In this document: positions 37,688 through 49,660 of the stretch, piece after piece | Layout: each line of letters starts with the position of its first letter | Position numbering within the stretch: position 1 is the first letter of the stretch | Source of the DNA: Chaunax sp. Z400 | Lineage: Eukaryota > Chordata > Actinopteri > Lophiiformes > Chaunacidae | Direction of reading: 5' to 3' | DNA: 64,000 bases | Assembly: GCA_037577475.1 (NCBI GenBank) | Contig: CM075184.1 | Coordinates: forward strand, 30,959,094 to 31,023,093 | Program-made: the position numbers and the translations under genes | Notes under the pieces: model-generated | Databases searched by the model: none | Seen by the model: the letters and a program-made list of their open reading frames with translations, nothing else | What the model was told of the DNA's origin: nothing

Positions 37688-38502
37688 ATGACATGCTTGT
37701 CAGCATTGTGACATGGCCTGTGGTACTCCATTTACTTGAACACTGTACCATGAGCTGCTGGCAGTGGTCTATTAGCTGAGCTGCTGGCTGACTGCATCTT
37801 CTGTGGTGCTAAGATGCGTCTGGGCACTATATTAACAGGGAGAGGGCTGTTGCCTGATGGAATATTGATAAAATGTTTTTTGTTTGCTGCACATTGCTCA
37901 GAGACTTGATGGCTCACTGCACTAAATCATAAAGCCCACTTGGGCGTACTGCAGAGTCAATAACCAGTTCTTTTTCTATTCTGGGAATAGTTTCTGGGAG
38001 GTTGTCAACTGAAGCCACACTGGCATTGAAAGACTCGCAGTAACTCAGAGCACTCCCACTCTCTGGTGCCCTATGTACAGATTTTCTCTTCGTAGTCTTG
38101 CCTAACCTGGCTGTGAACTTTTACAAGTTTTTCTTATAGGCTATGCATTACAGCATTTAGTACCTGCACTGCTGTTCTCACCCCATGCACGTACGTCTGT
38201 ATATACTACATTCTTGACTTCCAACATGGCTGTATGTTTACAATCAGCAAGACAATCCTAACAATCCTGTACTTGGGATTCTGGCTCTGACATTCGCTGC
38301 ATGTTCATGCCTTGAAAGACAGATGCACACATCAGAAGAAAGCTGTAGATATTTTACCCCTGAACTCACTGATTTGACAGTTATTGTAAATGCATGTGGT
38401 TCTATGTGAAAGCTAGTGAAATGTATCCTCAGTGTGAATGAAATGTTTTTCTCTATGTAGTGACAGGTGGGTAGAGCATGCTGGAGCGCTGGCAGGCTGT
38501 GC
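37688..38502. other. noncoding block, no gene seen
   Basis: Unique sequence with nothing recognised. Confidence 0.35.
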
Positions 38503-38587
38503 CCCACCATCACCACCACCATCATCACCACCATCATCACCACCATCACCACCACCACCACCACCAGCAGCAGCAGCAGCACCACTG
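38503..38587. repeat. CAC/CAT then CAG trinucleotide tract
   Basis: Mixed CAC and CAT triplets (38503-38565) run directly into about six CAG/CAGC units. Both strands stay open across it (poly-Thr/Ser on plus, poly-Val/Met on minus), but the flanks show no coding signal, so it is a noncoding trinucleotide repeat. Confidence 0.93.
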
Positions 38588-38918
38588 CTGAAAGCATGAG
38601 ACGACCAACCAGGGGAGGTGGTTGCATTATTACAATGCCTCTCTTTTGACTATAAATTATACACTACATCATGAAATCTTAACTCTGCTGTTTCCAAACA
38701 TTTTAGATGACCCCTTGGTGAAATGCTGTCCTCATTTTTAGTGGACATACATCTATTTGATGAGAATTGATAAGAAATGTTTGGAAATTCTTTAATTATA
38801 CTTGGATAATTATTTTATAATGGCAGGTGACAATCACTCATTTGCTACAGCATGCTTAGTAAGAGCCAAGCGGATACATGTATGGATGATGCATGTTGTG
38901 AATATCTGTGTATAAATC

Positions 38919-39405
38919 AGGGATCGACCATTATGGTTTTTTCAGGGCTGATATTGATACCAATTATTAGTCATCAAGATGAAGGATAACAGATACAAGA
39001 TAGGAAAACCATAGAAAAAATAAAAGCTATTAAAGTAAAAAGTTTAGAATAACCAGCGACAGAATGTCAAAGTAAACTAAGTACAATTTATTAAAGTACT
39101 ATATTTGTACATGAGTATTTTCCACTTTATACTTACATTCCACTACATTTTGGAGTCAAATTTTTTACTCCACCACATTTATTTATTTGTAATTGCTGTA
39201 GTTACTAGTTACTTTGCAGATTCAGATACAACAATAATGCAAAATCTAAAATCTATCATATGTTGCTGTATCGTTACAATATTTTAAAAAATATTTTTTT
39301 TAAATTCATTTCATCTGTAATCAGGCTAAAAACAAACAAACAAAAACACTGATACCCATAACCAAAAAATCAGATAAGATAATCAACCAAACCGATTAGA
39401 AAAAC
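38919..39405. mobile_element. outer dispersed repeat (two ends) interrupted by another repeat
   Basis: The left part, 'agggatcgaccattatggtt' then 'cagggctgatattgatacca' and 'attattagtcatcaa' (38919-39010), resembles a common fish repeat that starts GGGATCGACCGATATCGG. The right part (about 39345-39405), 'tgatacccataaccaaaaaa' then 'tcaaccaaaccgatta', resembles its inverted other end. The middle is occupied by the unrelated repeat at 39055-39260. No coding capacity. Superfamily uncertain. Confidence 0.5.
39055..39260 (+). repeat. percomorph dispersed repeat, longest copy
   Basis: 'aaagtaaactaagtacaatt', 'tgtacatgagtattttccac', 'cattccactacattttggag', 'tttttactccaccacattta' and 'tagttactagttactttgca' follow the order of a very common percomorph repeat. 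This is the longest of four relics of the family here, and it sits inside another repeat. Confidence 0.68.
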
Positions 39406-40020
39406 CAAACTCTGTAAAGGAGATGTTATGTTGAGGAATAATTAGTCTGCATCATGACAAACAAAGAATATAAAAAGTCCCTGATCCATGTGACATTTGT
39501 CCCTGTATGCCCTGCTGGACTGGATGTTGACATCTTATCCAGCGGAGCAGAGGATGGCTGGACTGTGATGTGTTTATTTATAGTGTGCATTGGACCCTAA
39601 TTGGTAAATTGGTCTGATGATTGATTCACGATCGTGTCTGGTGTCGTCTGTCTAGACTCCGCTGTGAGGGATGTCTTGAAATAGCAGGGACGACAGCAGG
39701 GAGAAAGAAGAGCCAATGCTTTGCCCTGAGTGCATCCTCCTCCTATTAACAGCCCATTGTCTCCCTGAGAGTTCAACCCACTGTAAGCAATTAGACACAT
39801 CAAGGTTATGGCTTAGTCTGGCTGTCACCGGAGTTAAAGCGGCTTATGAAGACAGGTTTCCTTTTCAGCACTCGTTGAACAGAAACTTGATTTTTCTTTT
39901 TTTTAATTTCCTCTGTTTTTTTAACCACTACCTCACCCAATTACTAACTTAAAGCCTTTTTTCAAATGTGATGTGTGATGATGGGATGCAATTCTAAAAA
40001 TACATAAAGTAAATAGCCGA
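39406..40020. other. noncoding block, no gene seen
   Basis: Unique AT-rich sequence, nothing recognised. Confidence 0.35.
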
Positions 40021-40700
40021 AGGGCCCGATGACTCTAACCTGTGTAGCGGAGAGTGCTAATGAATCAGATTTATCAATGCACAAATATCAAAGTGCTTCG
40101 TTCACATTTTCATGTCTGTGAAGTAAAGCATGTCCCTCCATCTTCATAAAGTTTACTCCGCAGTCACGTCGAACGCCCAAAATTAATACATGCTTTTGTC
40201 TGCTGGTCGTAGCCATCACTTCTTTCCCACATAAGTGTTGTTTCAACAGATGGATTAATTCCTCTCCATGGCAGACAGCATCCCATTATAAGACTTGATA
40301 GGCACAAATAAATCATGACTTTTTTGCATAACAGTATTCCACTTCATACAGAGGACTTAGCTCAGGGGCCTATCTGCCTGGCTTCAGGTTTGAAATTCAA
40401 TTACGTGCTGCCCTGGGTAGCTGCTTGCTGGAAGCAAATCATGGATCTGAGGTAAGGTTTAATGGATTTGAAATATAATTTAGCTCAGGCTTGGCTCCTT
40501 AGAGACAGGTCACCATTACCTATAACCACATTAGAGGTAATCAAAGATTCTTCTGAATTTGTTACCTTGGCTTCCAGCGAGCACCTTGAACGTTCTACTT
40601 TTTTTCCATCTCACATTCACTGAAAGGGCAAGTTATGTACAGGCATAAGTCATGGGTTTAATGTGGATTTGCTGTGAAAGACGTCCAGCTGATACAGTGT
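40021..40700. other. candidate conserved noncoding block
   Basis: About 680 bp without simple sequence or recognised repeat, with many homeodomain-like cores: 'agtgctaatgaatcag', 'cccaaaattaatacatgc', 'agatggattaattcc', 'attcaattacgtgctgcc'. Other distinctive words are 'agcaaatcatggatctgagg' and 'cattacctataaccacatta'. It contains no convincing open frame. Of all parts of the window this most resembles a cluster of vertebrate developmental enhancers; the claim rests on texture only. Confidence 0.35.
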
Positions 40701-43700
40701 TTCTCCTTCGTGGCAATTTACGGTGAAACTTCTATGTGACTCTATCAAAGACTGTGTTCATGAATAACAACCACCCTACAATGTCTAACAATATCTTCTC
40801 GCTAATTCTATAGCCACACTGTACTGTATATCTCTGCAAGATCTATAAGCTGTTGGGTATAGAACAATGTGATACAGCACACCCGCTGCTCCTTTGCTCT
40901 AATTGCAGATAGTGGCTTATTGCTTGGCCTTTCTTCCCAAGGAGGATCCTTTTTCTTTTTTTTCCAATAGACAGAGCCTCTCCTCTTCCTCAGACACCTG
41001 TTATTAATTCTCTCCTGTTTAATCAGAGACCTGGGAGGGAGCAGTCACTCCTCAGGCGGTGAGGGTGACAAATGAATAGCCCGCTTAGAAAAATGGACTC
41101 AAATTCATCCTCTCTTGGAATTTGTGTTCACATCCATGCATTGTTCTTCCCCAAGGATAATGGATGGCATGGGAGGCATTTCAAAGGTGTAGCAAAGAAT
41201 TCCAATAAATAGTTGATGTTGCAAAAAGACACCCACTACAGCTCTCTGGAACTCTGGTCTGGAAATAGCTTTCCGCAGCTAACACAGTGGCGGGAAACAA
41301 TGTGACTCCATAAACCATCACTGTCAAAAGAATGCATTTGAGAAAAATGATAGTAAGACATCTGAACAATTTGTAAGCAAAATCTGTGGCCTTTTTAAGC
41401 AATTGAATTCCTACCTTTGCATATAAATAAGACAGATTCTAATAAGTTTTTAAATCCTTTTGCTTTGCTTTCTCTCCTATATCTGTGAAGCCACCTGGAA
41501 ATACCACTATTGCTGTCTTCCATACAAATACAATCCATCCAATGATCCATTGTGGAAATATTCAGATTTATTCTACAGCAACATTCCATAAAGTGGTGAT
41601 AACGGTTTCAGAATTAATTAATTTTGCCTCACATTAATAAAATCGTTACGTTTATTTAGGATTCTTTATTGCTCCATTTTCAGTGATGAACCATGAGGTT
41701 GTGTTTTCCTGCGGTTTGAAAGCTATCACTTTAATAGGCTCTCTTTTTTTTAAATGATAATCTACACAAACATATGCCATCTTATGTAAATCACTTCTAT
41801 TTTTCTTGCATCTGTGTCATTAATCCATGAATCACTCCTATTTCTAATAAGTAATACAAAATTCTGACTGTATTAATCAGCATAAAGACTGGACATGGGC
41901 CCAGGCTTACAAAAGCAGGGAAAAAGTATGTTGAAGGGACATGAAAAGTTTTGTAGTGTGCAAATGTATTTACTCAGAGTTGCATCATCAAAAAGGAGCT
42001 GCAGTCTGCTAAATCCTGGAATGGTTGCACTTTTAAGTGCCTGAAAAAGGGATGGCATTTGATGCAGGCCAGAAAAGAGGTGACCTTGACCTGTCAGCCG
42101 CTGTGATGGGCCGACTCCCTGCTGCCTGCTAAAGTTGAGGACAAGCTTTGTGTGTTTGTGATGTTACGTACAGCACTTTACAAAGGACTGTTTTTCTTTA
42201 GCTGTTTTAGTGAAATCGAACTTAAAACTGATTCTTACTTTGGTGTAAAATAAATGTTTTGGGTCAACAAAACAATGCACAGCTTAGATAAACTAATCCA
42301 CCGTACATCACTCGTCTTATGATGTTTTCTTTTATATAATATGGCAGACAATTAAATTTTAAAACACATATTGAAGCCATCTATTAAAGTACCATTAAAT
42401 TATGATTAAAAGAACACATTTGTAAAGCATTAAAGGCATACCAAATGTAAAAATGACTCTTAAAGAATTCAAATATTGTTTTTAAAAAAAGTGCTACATT
42501 TAGTCAGAATCACCTTTTTCACCTTTTTTTTTCTTTTCTGTCCAGTGGTTTAAATTCTGTATAAAATGGGATTCCAAGAGCTGTCAAAAGATTATAACAT
42601 ATGTTTTAGTGGTATAACTAATGTTTCGTAAATATAAAAGACGTGTTATAAATTTTCATGACAGTCTTAACGTCTACATGAAAATGCAGCACATTTAAGA
42701 GTAAAGAGTAAAATATTGACTGATGATAAATATAGAGGTGCTGATTTTTTTCTCTCCATATATTTCAAAGAGGCGATGTGTGGTGTTTTGAAATTCAACA
42801 GTTATTGACATAGATGAAGAAACCAACATCCCCAGCTTGTGCTCATGTTGACTATTGTGTGCCACTAACAACTGTTTGACAGCTCGGCACCGCATGCAGT
42901 CATGAATGAGGCAATGGCCATTTAAATGGATGAAAACAAGGACGGTGTGCGCCTACTCCTACATGGATCATGTAGTCTTAGCATCAAAACAGCTTTTCGT
43001 CTGGGGACAGAATCCATTCATTTTAATCTGGCAGCTCACTCACTGATAATAGGGTCTGATACTGTAATACATTGTGGTGGATTTGAGTCGTCAAGCTGTC
43101 ATTCAAAGTCCTTGTACAAGTCATTGCATTGATCGTTTGAGGACATACCGCTGTCCAGTGTTTATGCATATAATACAATATATTACTGAGAATAAAACCT
43201 TAAGAGGATTGTGGAAAACATTTTAGAAGCACTACAAACAAATGAAGTGTCGTGTTTCTCAGGGATGCAGGCTACAGACTTCGGCATGTGTTTCAAAGTC
43301 AAAGGCTGACAGGTAAACGTCTGTCCTCTGCTGTTCTTCCGGTACAGTAGTCCAGGCGAATTGGAATTCTGTCCACAAGCTATCAGCCTTTGATGTGAGA
43401 CTGACACGGAGCCAGTCTTCAGGTGCAAGAACGAACAAAATCCCGCAGATTGCATGGATCTTAAAGGTCTCAGTCGTTCCTCAATATGGCACCATACTCA
43501 AGGCATGAATCAAACCCTGCAACCTTAATTCTAAAAATCTAACACCATTATCAATGTAATGGACATTTAATTGAATGTTTCCTTTTCCTTTTAATAAGCT
43601 CCAGATTTGAGTCACTTTTAAGTCTCTGGCTGAAGCAAGATAACATTCTGTAATAGAAAAGAGCTTAACTGTTTAATGAGACTAAAGGTCTGGAAACCTT

Positions 43701-44274
43701 ATTTAACGAGCCACATCCGAGAAACACAAATGTTTGATGGAAGGAGAAAGAAATCCTGGGTAGGATGAAGAGGCGTGGGATTTTCAGTGACTTCAGAGTC
43801 AAAAGTTCCACCAGAGCCATCAATATTGTGCAGAAGTAGCCCACGGTCAGGTGGTAATCAGACTGCTCTGTGCTGCCTCTACCCGGGTTTGTGGATAATC
43901 ACGATAGGCCAGTGGGCTGGTGAATAAGGCCTGTGTGGTTGTCTGTCCTCTAGCTATTTGATCATTGTAGGAGGAGGGCAGCGAGGCAAAGCAGGAGAAA
44001 TAATCAATGCCACAAGGCTATAAACACATAATTATGAGGATGGAGAGACAGTTGAGTTTCTTGGATGAGAAAAAGGCCAATTAAATAATGGAAAACAAAT
44101 CAGTGCCATTCCTGCTGCTGCTATTACAACTGTTTTTTGTTGAGGAGCACACAATAATGAGCACAAAGGGTTTCCAAGTCGTTCAGTCATGATCACATGA
44201 CTTTTACATGTGCAGCGGATGTCAGTAAAAATCCTGCATTTGGCAACCTTGAGAGAGACATAGAAAAAAAGGAA
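40701..44274. other. noncoding block, no gene seen
   Basis: Mostly AT-rich unique sequence. Open frames up to 90 codons (43183-43455, minus) show no family resemblance. The stretch at about 43680-44050 is balanced and repeat-free. Confidence 0.35.
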
Positions 44275-44297
44275 GGGGGGGGGGGGGGGGGGGGGGG
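44275..44297. repeat. G23 homopolymer
   Basis: 23 consecutive G on the plus strand. It can form an intramolecular G-quadruplex (i-motif on the other strand). Homopolymers this long are also prone to sequencing-length error. Confidence 0.95.
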
Positions 44298-45056
44298 ACG
44301 GGACCTCTCTGTGCAACTGAAAATACGGTGGACAGATCCAAGGCCAAGCCAGTGTGAGTGATAAATTTCAAACATGTAGAGCTTCTAATAGAGCTGCCAA
44401 TGAAATATGGCTTTACAGGACTAATTCTCCAATGCCATCCAGGGGGCCTGAGATCAAGAAACTTTAGATGCAGTTTGAAATCCCTGGTAGATTGAAGCAA
44501 TTTATCCCAGACTTGTATTGTTTTATGAGGTCACAGCCAGGCCTTGGATCTGGCTCCTTATTGATGGGCTTATTGCGACATCACAGCAGCGAACAGATGG
44601 GTGGATATATAAGAAGCACCAATTAATGCCTTTTCAGCCAAATATATAAGAAGTATAATTACAGCAGCATTATTGAACCGCCATTATATATTAGGTTTAC
44701 TGGCCAACTATTTATCAGCTGTCTGCAATAACTAAACCAGACAAGAAATGTTTAAACAGCTCTATACAGCAGATATTATAATGTTTTTTTTCTCCAAATA
44801 TAACGCAAAATGCTTCTTTTCCTGAAGACTGGCATGTTAAAGTTTAATGCTATATCTGATTCTCTCTCCTCATCACATCCATCCATCAGGACTCCTGCTA
44901 AATGCATATCAATCAATTCAAAATATCATCTTTCATTAAAAACCTTATGAAGACAAAAGTCTGTCACCAGCCATCGATCCTTCGACTCAAAAAGCCACCG
45001 TTCTCCCATTCACTTCCATATCAGCAGTCTGCACTCTGCCCCACAAACAGATGTAC

Positions 45057-45062
<6 letters not shown>
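44298..45062. other. noncoding block, candidate conserved element 44525-44710
   Basis: The part 44525-44710 is repeat-free with 'gggcttattgcgacatcaca', 'agcaccaattaatgcctttt' and 'gtataattacagcagcatta'. The word ATATATAAGAAG occurs twice 38 bp apart (starting near 44605 and 44643). It resembles conserved noncoding DNA, untested. Confidence 0.3.
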
Positions 45063-45154
<92 letters not shown>

Positions 45155-45176
45155 CGTGCGTGTTTGTGTGTGTGCA
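45063..45176. repeat. (TG)44 microsatellite with CGTG extension
   Basis: Pure TG over 45063-45150 (88 bp), then three CGTG units and a short imperfect TG run. It is the longest microsatellite in the window. Cys/Val and His/Thr open frames across it are artefacts. Confidence 0.98.
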
Positions 45177-46000
45177 CGCATACAGCATATACCAACATAA
45201 CTGATTCATTGCATGAGCTTGGTTTACCAATGAGGTGGGATGGGTAAGAGCAGGATAGTGTTCAGGCCTTGTGTGGCTCTGAGCTGTGGGAGACTGACCC
45301 TGTTAAATCTCCACAGACTGTGAGACAGCTTGACCACATTTTGTAGTGACAAGCTCATGGTATGGGGTTCAATCTATGTGGGAAGAATGTTCTAGTTGTG
45401 AATGTGATATAGGAGCCAAGCAGGCGGACCATGTTGCCCACCTATCTGAGCAGAGCAGTGGCAACAAACAAGCCGAATGCCTCTCATGTGACAGATTTGT
45501 CTTGACAATACACTGGCAGCTGATGTGTGATGCCCCTGCCCTCCGAAAATCAAAGGCAGTTGCAACAAATGCAATAAACAGGCTGGGGCTGGGGGGCATG
45601 GAGGAGTTGGTTGAGGGAGAATGTTAGAGAATGATTCTCTGACTGGACACAGATAGGAGGAGGAGAGCCTGTCCCTGCTGAGTCTCTGATTATCGTCTGA
45701 TCTAGCCTGAATCACACACCACTATCCGCTGAATTACTGTTCAAGCTGCTGTGAGACAAATCATTTTTTATTTTCCTTCTGCACACGAAAGTTGTGTTTT
45801 TTTTCGGTGTTATTTCATGTCTTGGGTGTAGCACAATCTATCAGAACCCATTCTCATTCACAGGTTGTCAACAGATGTTTTTTCACATGCACCTTCGCCT
45901 CATACAGATGCACAAGGTAGCTTTTAGTGTCTCCACGATACTGCCAGAGAGGCTTTAACACCAGAAAGCCTTGCTTACATAAAGTTGTGCAAGTGATGGA
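45177..46000. other. noncoding block, no gene seen
   Basis: Three overlapping open frames of 76-107 codons at 45346-45715 on both strands exclude one another and match no family. Nothing else recognised. Confidence 0.35.
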
Positions 46001-46082
46001 ATTTGGTTGGGTTTAAGCACCAAAACTATTTGGTTAGGTTTAGGAAATGGATCATGGTTTGGGTTAAAAAATATGCTTATGT
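46001..46082. repeat. TTTGGTTAGGTTTAGG-type dispersed repeat
   Basis: 'atttggttgggtttaagcac', 'caaaactatttggttaggtt' and 'ggatcatggtttgggttaaa' match a frequently seen fish repeat with a roughly 30-bp internal period (GGTTAGGTTTAGG..CCAAAACTA). Only about two units remain. The family name was not verified. Confidence 0.5.
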
Positions 46083-46674
46083 ACAGGGGTGCACATAAGT
46101 GGTGTGCAGATGCACATGCGTGGTCAAAATAAACGATGTGCACCATATTTTAGAACAAGAAGTGCTTTTGCGTACCACCACTGTGTACATTGTGTCTGTG
46201 TTGAGTTTAATTAATTAAATGAGATGTGAATCAAACAGCACAGGAAATAGTAAAGGGTTTCTGCACTTCCTCCATGCTTATGGTTTATGGGATGAGTGGA
46301 AGACGAAGCCGGTTTCGGTCTGCACAAGGAGCTGCAGTCAGCGTTGGGAGTTTACAGTGGGGCCATTCCCAAATTGAGTGAAATGGCAGCGATCAGGGAT
46401 TCCCTTGTGCATATTCTGTGTACTGACCACATCCTTGAAAACTGCTCAAAGTCAGCTGATCACATGGTCCCATACTACAAGACATTTACTTGCTCCTTTG
46501 TAAAGTGACTAAGCTTTTATTAACAAAAAAGAGCTGCAAAAAAACAGAACAAGTAAAGAAGATATCTGGTGAGAATAGCATTGCCTTTGTTAAACAAGGC
46601 AAGTTTCACAATATTAGATGGTCTGAAAGGTTATTACCTGCCATTCAAATTCAAATGATGACAGTGACCTATAA
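46083..46674. other. block with an unexplained 70-codon open frame
   Basis: The plus-strand frame 46296-46508 has balanced amino-acid use, including 'LHKELQSALGVYSGAIPKLS', with no low-complexity bias. It lies just left of a hAT-like terminus and could be part of a dead transposon gene. No motif allows a family call, and a chance frame is equally possible. Confidence 0.25.
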
Positions 46675-46775
46675 ACTGGGGTTCCCAAAGTGGGGGTCGT
46701 GGTCCATCCAGGGTGTCGCGAGACAGCAATGGTGGGATCCGGGGAGGATTTCCAGATATCAAATAAAACTTAATG
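46675..46775. mobile_element. hAT-like transposon terminus relic
   Basis: 'actggggttcccaaagtggg' followed by 'ggtcgtggtccatccagggt' and 'gtcgcgagacagcaa' resembles the termini of teleost hAT elements (CAGGGGTTC.CAAA.TGGGGGTCGCG). The partner end was not found, so the extent is unknown. Confidence 0.45.
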
Positions 46776-48833
46776 AATGAAATCATTAGCAATAGTCTAT
46801 TTTAGCCCTCAGTAGCCTTAGTAGGAGCCTATAAAAAATATGTTAACTTACCCTCATAAGTTAAATAACTCAGTGTAAATTTTTAGAGAAATTTACTTGC
46901 TGTGAGTGTTATGGGTGGGTTTACATTGGAATTAGTCAATGCCTGGTGTTTCATACAGACGTATGAAAAATAAATACATAAATAAAAATGTGCATCTGAC
47001 GCCAAAGGATGTGACAATACATCCGTATATGATGACCTGGGAATGAGAACGGTATGAGCATCAATGCACAAATCAGAGACTGAGGTTTCTAGGTTTCTTG
47101 TTGTCTTACTATATAAATGTCAATATTGTGGATTTTTCTCTAAGAATCACTAGTCTGACTCTGGAGGAGAAGTATTGGGTGTAATGATGTGAGTCAGGCA
47201 TACAGTACAATGCAGGTGAGGTGCTGATGTGTATACCATAGCTGAGGGTGGGTGTGTTGAGTCAGATGGTTATGGGTTAGTGTTGGGCCCACTGGAGGTG
47301 TCATGTATCTAAATTTATGACACATCTGTGATGGGAGGAGCACATTCAACACCCCAGTGGCATCCAGGTACTCATTCTCATTCAGTCCATCTTTGCTTTA
47401 ATATTTGAGCAAGGTTTTTGCATAGATGCTCTCCCACAGGGTTGTTATATTACTCTGCTGTATGCTTTATGATAACATGCCAACACGTGCCATTTAAAGC
47501 CTTAAGTAGTGGTTTAAGAGAATATGGCTCTCATACATTGGAAGTGATCAAAAAGTCAATACAGAGCAAATCTTTTCACAGCTGAGTTCAGGGACCTTGA
47601 AGCAGTGGTCAGAAGGCCTCTGCTCAAACAGGCCTCTGAGGGTGTGGTCAAGCCAATATTTGTCTTCTTTATCACATACCTGTCAGGAATACACTTAGCA
47701 CATCCAAACCAATGCAGTCAATATAAATAATTAATAAGAGCTGATCCTCATAATGTTATATCCAAGGAAAAACTTCGTCACTGTCTTCATTCTCAAAGAC
47801 GAAACCCTTCAAAGCATTTTCTCACATGATGCTCCGGTTTGATACGAGACTGAATGATTTACTTTACATAAGGAGCCCTTGGCCGGCAATTTCTAAGCAG
47901 TCATTAAACTCCTATCAACTTAAAATTGCCACCGATTTATTTCCTAAGATTACTTTCATGTAGCTGTTCATAAACAGATTCATTACATGTCTTGTGCAAC
48001 CACCTCAAAACAGAAAACAATTCACAAAAATGTCCTCCTCCAGCAACATATATTCCTCTAAGGGAAAAACAATAGCTTTGATATCTTCAAAAAAAATGCA
48101 AGTATGCAAGCTCTGCTGAAATGTTTTCTGTCATGCTGCACTGTGCATAGGGATGTACTTTGCATATGTATTATGCGCTTTCTCTGCGAACAAGAAACCT
48201 TGTGGAACTCATCTGAAATCTCTTTTATATTTCTTTTGAAATCAATTTTCGGCTCATTGCTGTTTTCAAGTCATCGAGTTGACAACTGCCTACAGACACG
48301 CAAATCACAGGAGTCCTGTCTGAGGAGGAGTTTCAGTAATGATTGCATTACATACAGTAACTCTTTTAGGAAGGAATGAGGGGATACTGGATGCACTCAT
48401 GGCCAACTCTGGGGAAATTTCAAATAGCAACTGCTTGTTATTTAGGAGTCAAACTCATCTTTTAATGCTTGTGTAGCTTCAGTATTGTTGACTTAATCAC
48501 TATGCATTAATATGCTGTAATACTAATATGTTTAGTTCAAGGCAATAGTTAGAATAGAGATTGTGCTTACCTGTCATGTGTCAGCATAAACAGATAATGG
48601 AATGGCCGTGCAGAGAGACCCATGGGAAAGGGGAACAAATAGAGAACAGAGTTAGTCACACATTTCACACATCAGTGTCTTTGTTAAATTACTCAGTGTG
48701 TAACAAATGTAGCTGGTTTTCCATCAAACAAAGTGACAATTTTGCTTTGTGAGATCAATCATTGCTTAATATTTACTTTGTTCATAACGAGGAGATTTAT
48801 GGTGGCCGACAGGACTAAATTTTTTAAAGGAAT
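46776..48833. other. noncoding block, no gene seen
   Basis: Unique sequence. The piece at about 46915-47060 ('caatgcctggtgtttcatac', 'acagacgtatgaaa') has the feel of a dispersed repeat but could not be placed. The patch 47820-48010 is balanced and repeat-free. Confidence 0.33.
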
Positions 48834-48935
48834 TTAAAGGAATAGTCTGACATTTCAGAAAATTCTTGATACCACTCATAATCGCAGAGGAAATATGTAG
48901 CTAGAGCCAGCAGATGTTTAACTAATCTCAGCTCG
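48834..48935 (+). repeat. percomorph AAAGGAATAGT-type dispersed repeat relic
   Basis: 'aaaggaatagtctgacattt', 'gataccactcata', 'aaatatgtagctagagccag' and 'cagatgtttaactaa' follow the order of a common percomorph repeat (AAAGGAATAGTTTGACATTTTGGG, GATACCACTCTCAT, ATGAAGCTACAGCCAGCAGC, GGTTAGCTTAGC). Confidence 0.62.
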
Positions 48936-49135
48936 CTTTTAACTACACATTCACGAGTGCACGATAGCTGCCTCTTAAAACTCTGTGTCCGTTTGAAGCG
49001 TTGGTTCTGCACATCCTCAGAATTCAAGGCAATGTATCCACAAGGTGCAATATGCACATGAACAGTGTGGGGCAGTATAGGGATGGTATGGGACAGTGAC
49101 AGGGTCAGAGGGCAGGAGGCACATCAGCAGCAATG

Positions 49136-49170
49136 ACAGTGGTGGAAAGTAATAACGTAATAAATAAATG
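49136..49170 (+). repeat. short percomorph repeat end
   Basis: 'acagtggtggaaagtaataa' followed by AAATAAATGTA resembles the left end of the family seen at 39055-39260 (CAGTGGTGGAAAGTAACTAAGTACA). Only about 35 bp can be aligned. Confidence 0.4.
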
Positions 49171-49419
49171 TAAAGAAGTCCAAGACAGTTTCATCCATGC
49201 ATGATGGAAAATGCTAGAAACTTGTGTGAGTTCTGTGGTGTGTCCTCAAGTGTAATCCTCCTGTAACAAAGTATAATGCCAGGTATTAATAAAGTATGTA
49301 ATTGTAACATTCATTGTACATTTCAATACTTTATGATTTTGGTCATAATGTTCACATTCTATTTTGACTTGGTTCATTATATTACATTAATCCGCATTGC
49401 TGTGCAATGTTGCAGTGGC

Positions 49420-49660
49420 ACTCACTATATACAGTACTGCAATCCAATATACAGTATAATACAATATATAATACAATATAAAATATAGAGATACAACATA
49501 CTATACACAATCAATATATACAGCACTGCAGCTCTCTCTTTACACTTGTGTGTGCACGTGTTTGTGCATGTGTGTGTGCTTCTTTCTATTTCTGTGTTTC
49601 TGTGTGTTTTTTTACTGTGTGTGTATGTGTGTGTGTGCAAATGCATGCATACTGTAGAAA
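49420..49660. repeat. AT-rich ATACA/ATATA segment followed by degenerate TG-rich segment
   Basis: 49425-49530 is built of ACAATATA/ATACAGTA words, with TATATACAG.ACTGCA occurring at both its ends. 49545-49645 is a degenerate TGTGTG run broken by pyrimidine stretches. Confidence 0.75.

Noticed and set aside
38244..38649. Open frames on both strands through the CAC/CAT/CAG tract
   Set aside because: Trinucleotide repeats lack stops in most frames; flanks have no coding texture or splice context.
44032..44500. Proline-rich minus-strand frames
   Set aside because: The proline run is the complement of the G23 homopolymer.
45010..45204. Several open frames of His/Thr or Cys/Val repeats
   Set aside because: They are translations of the (TG)44 microsatellite in every frame.
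46001..46082. Interstitial telomere-like GGTTAGGTTTAGG
   Set aside because: The unit is longer and irregular, includes CCAAAACTA, and fits a dispersed fish repeat better than TTAGGG arrays.
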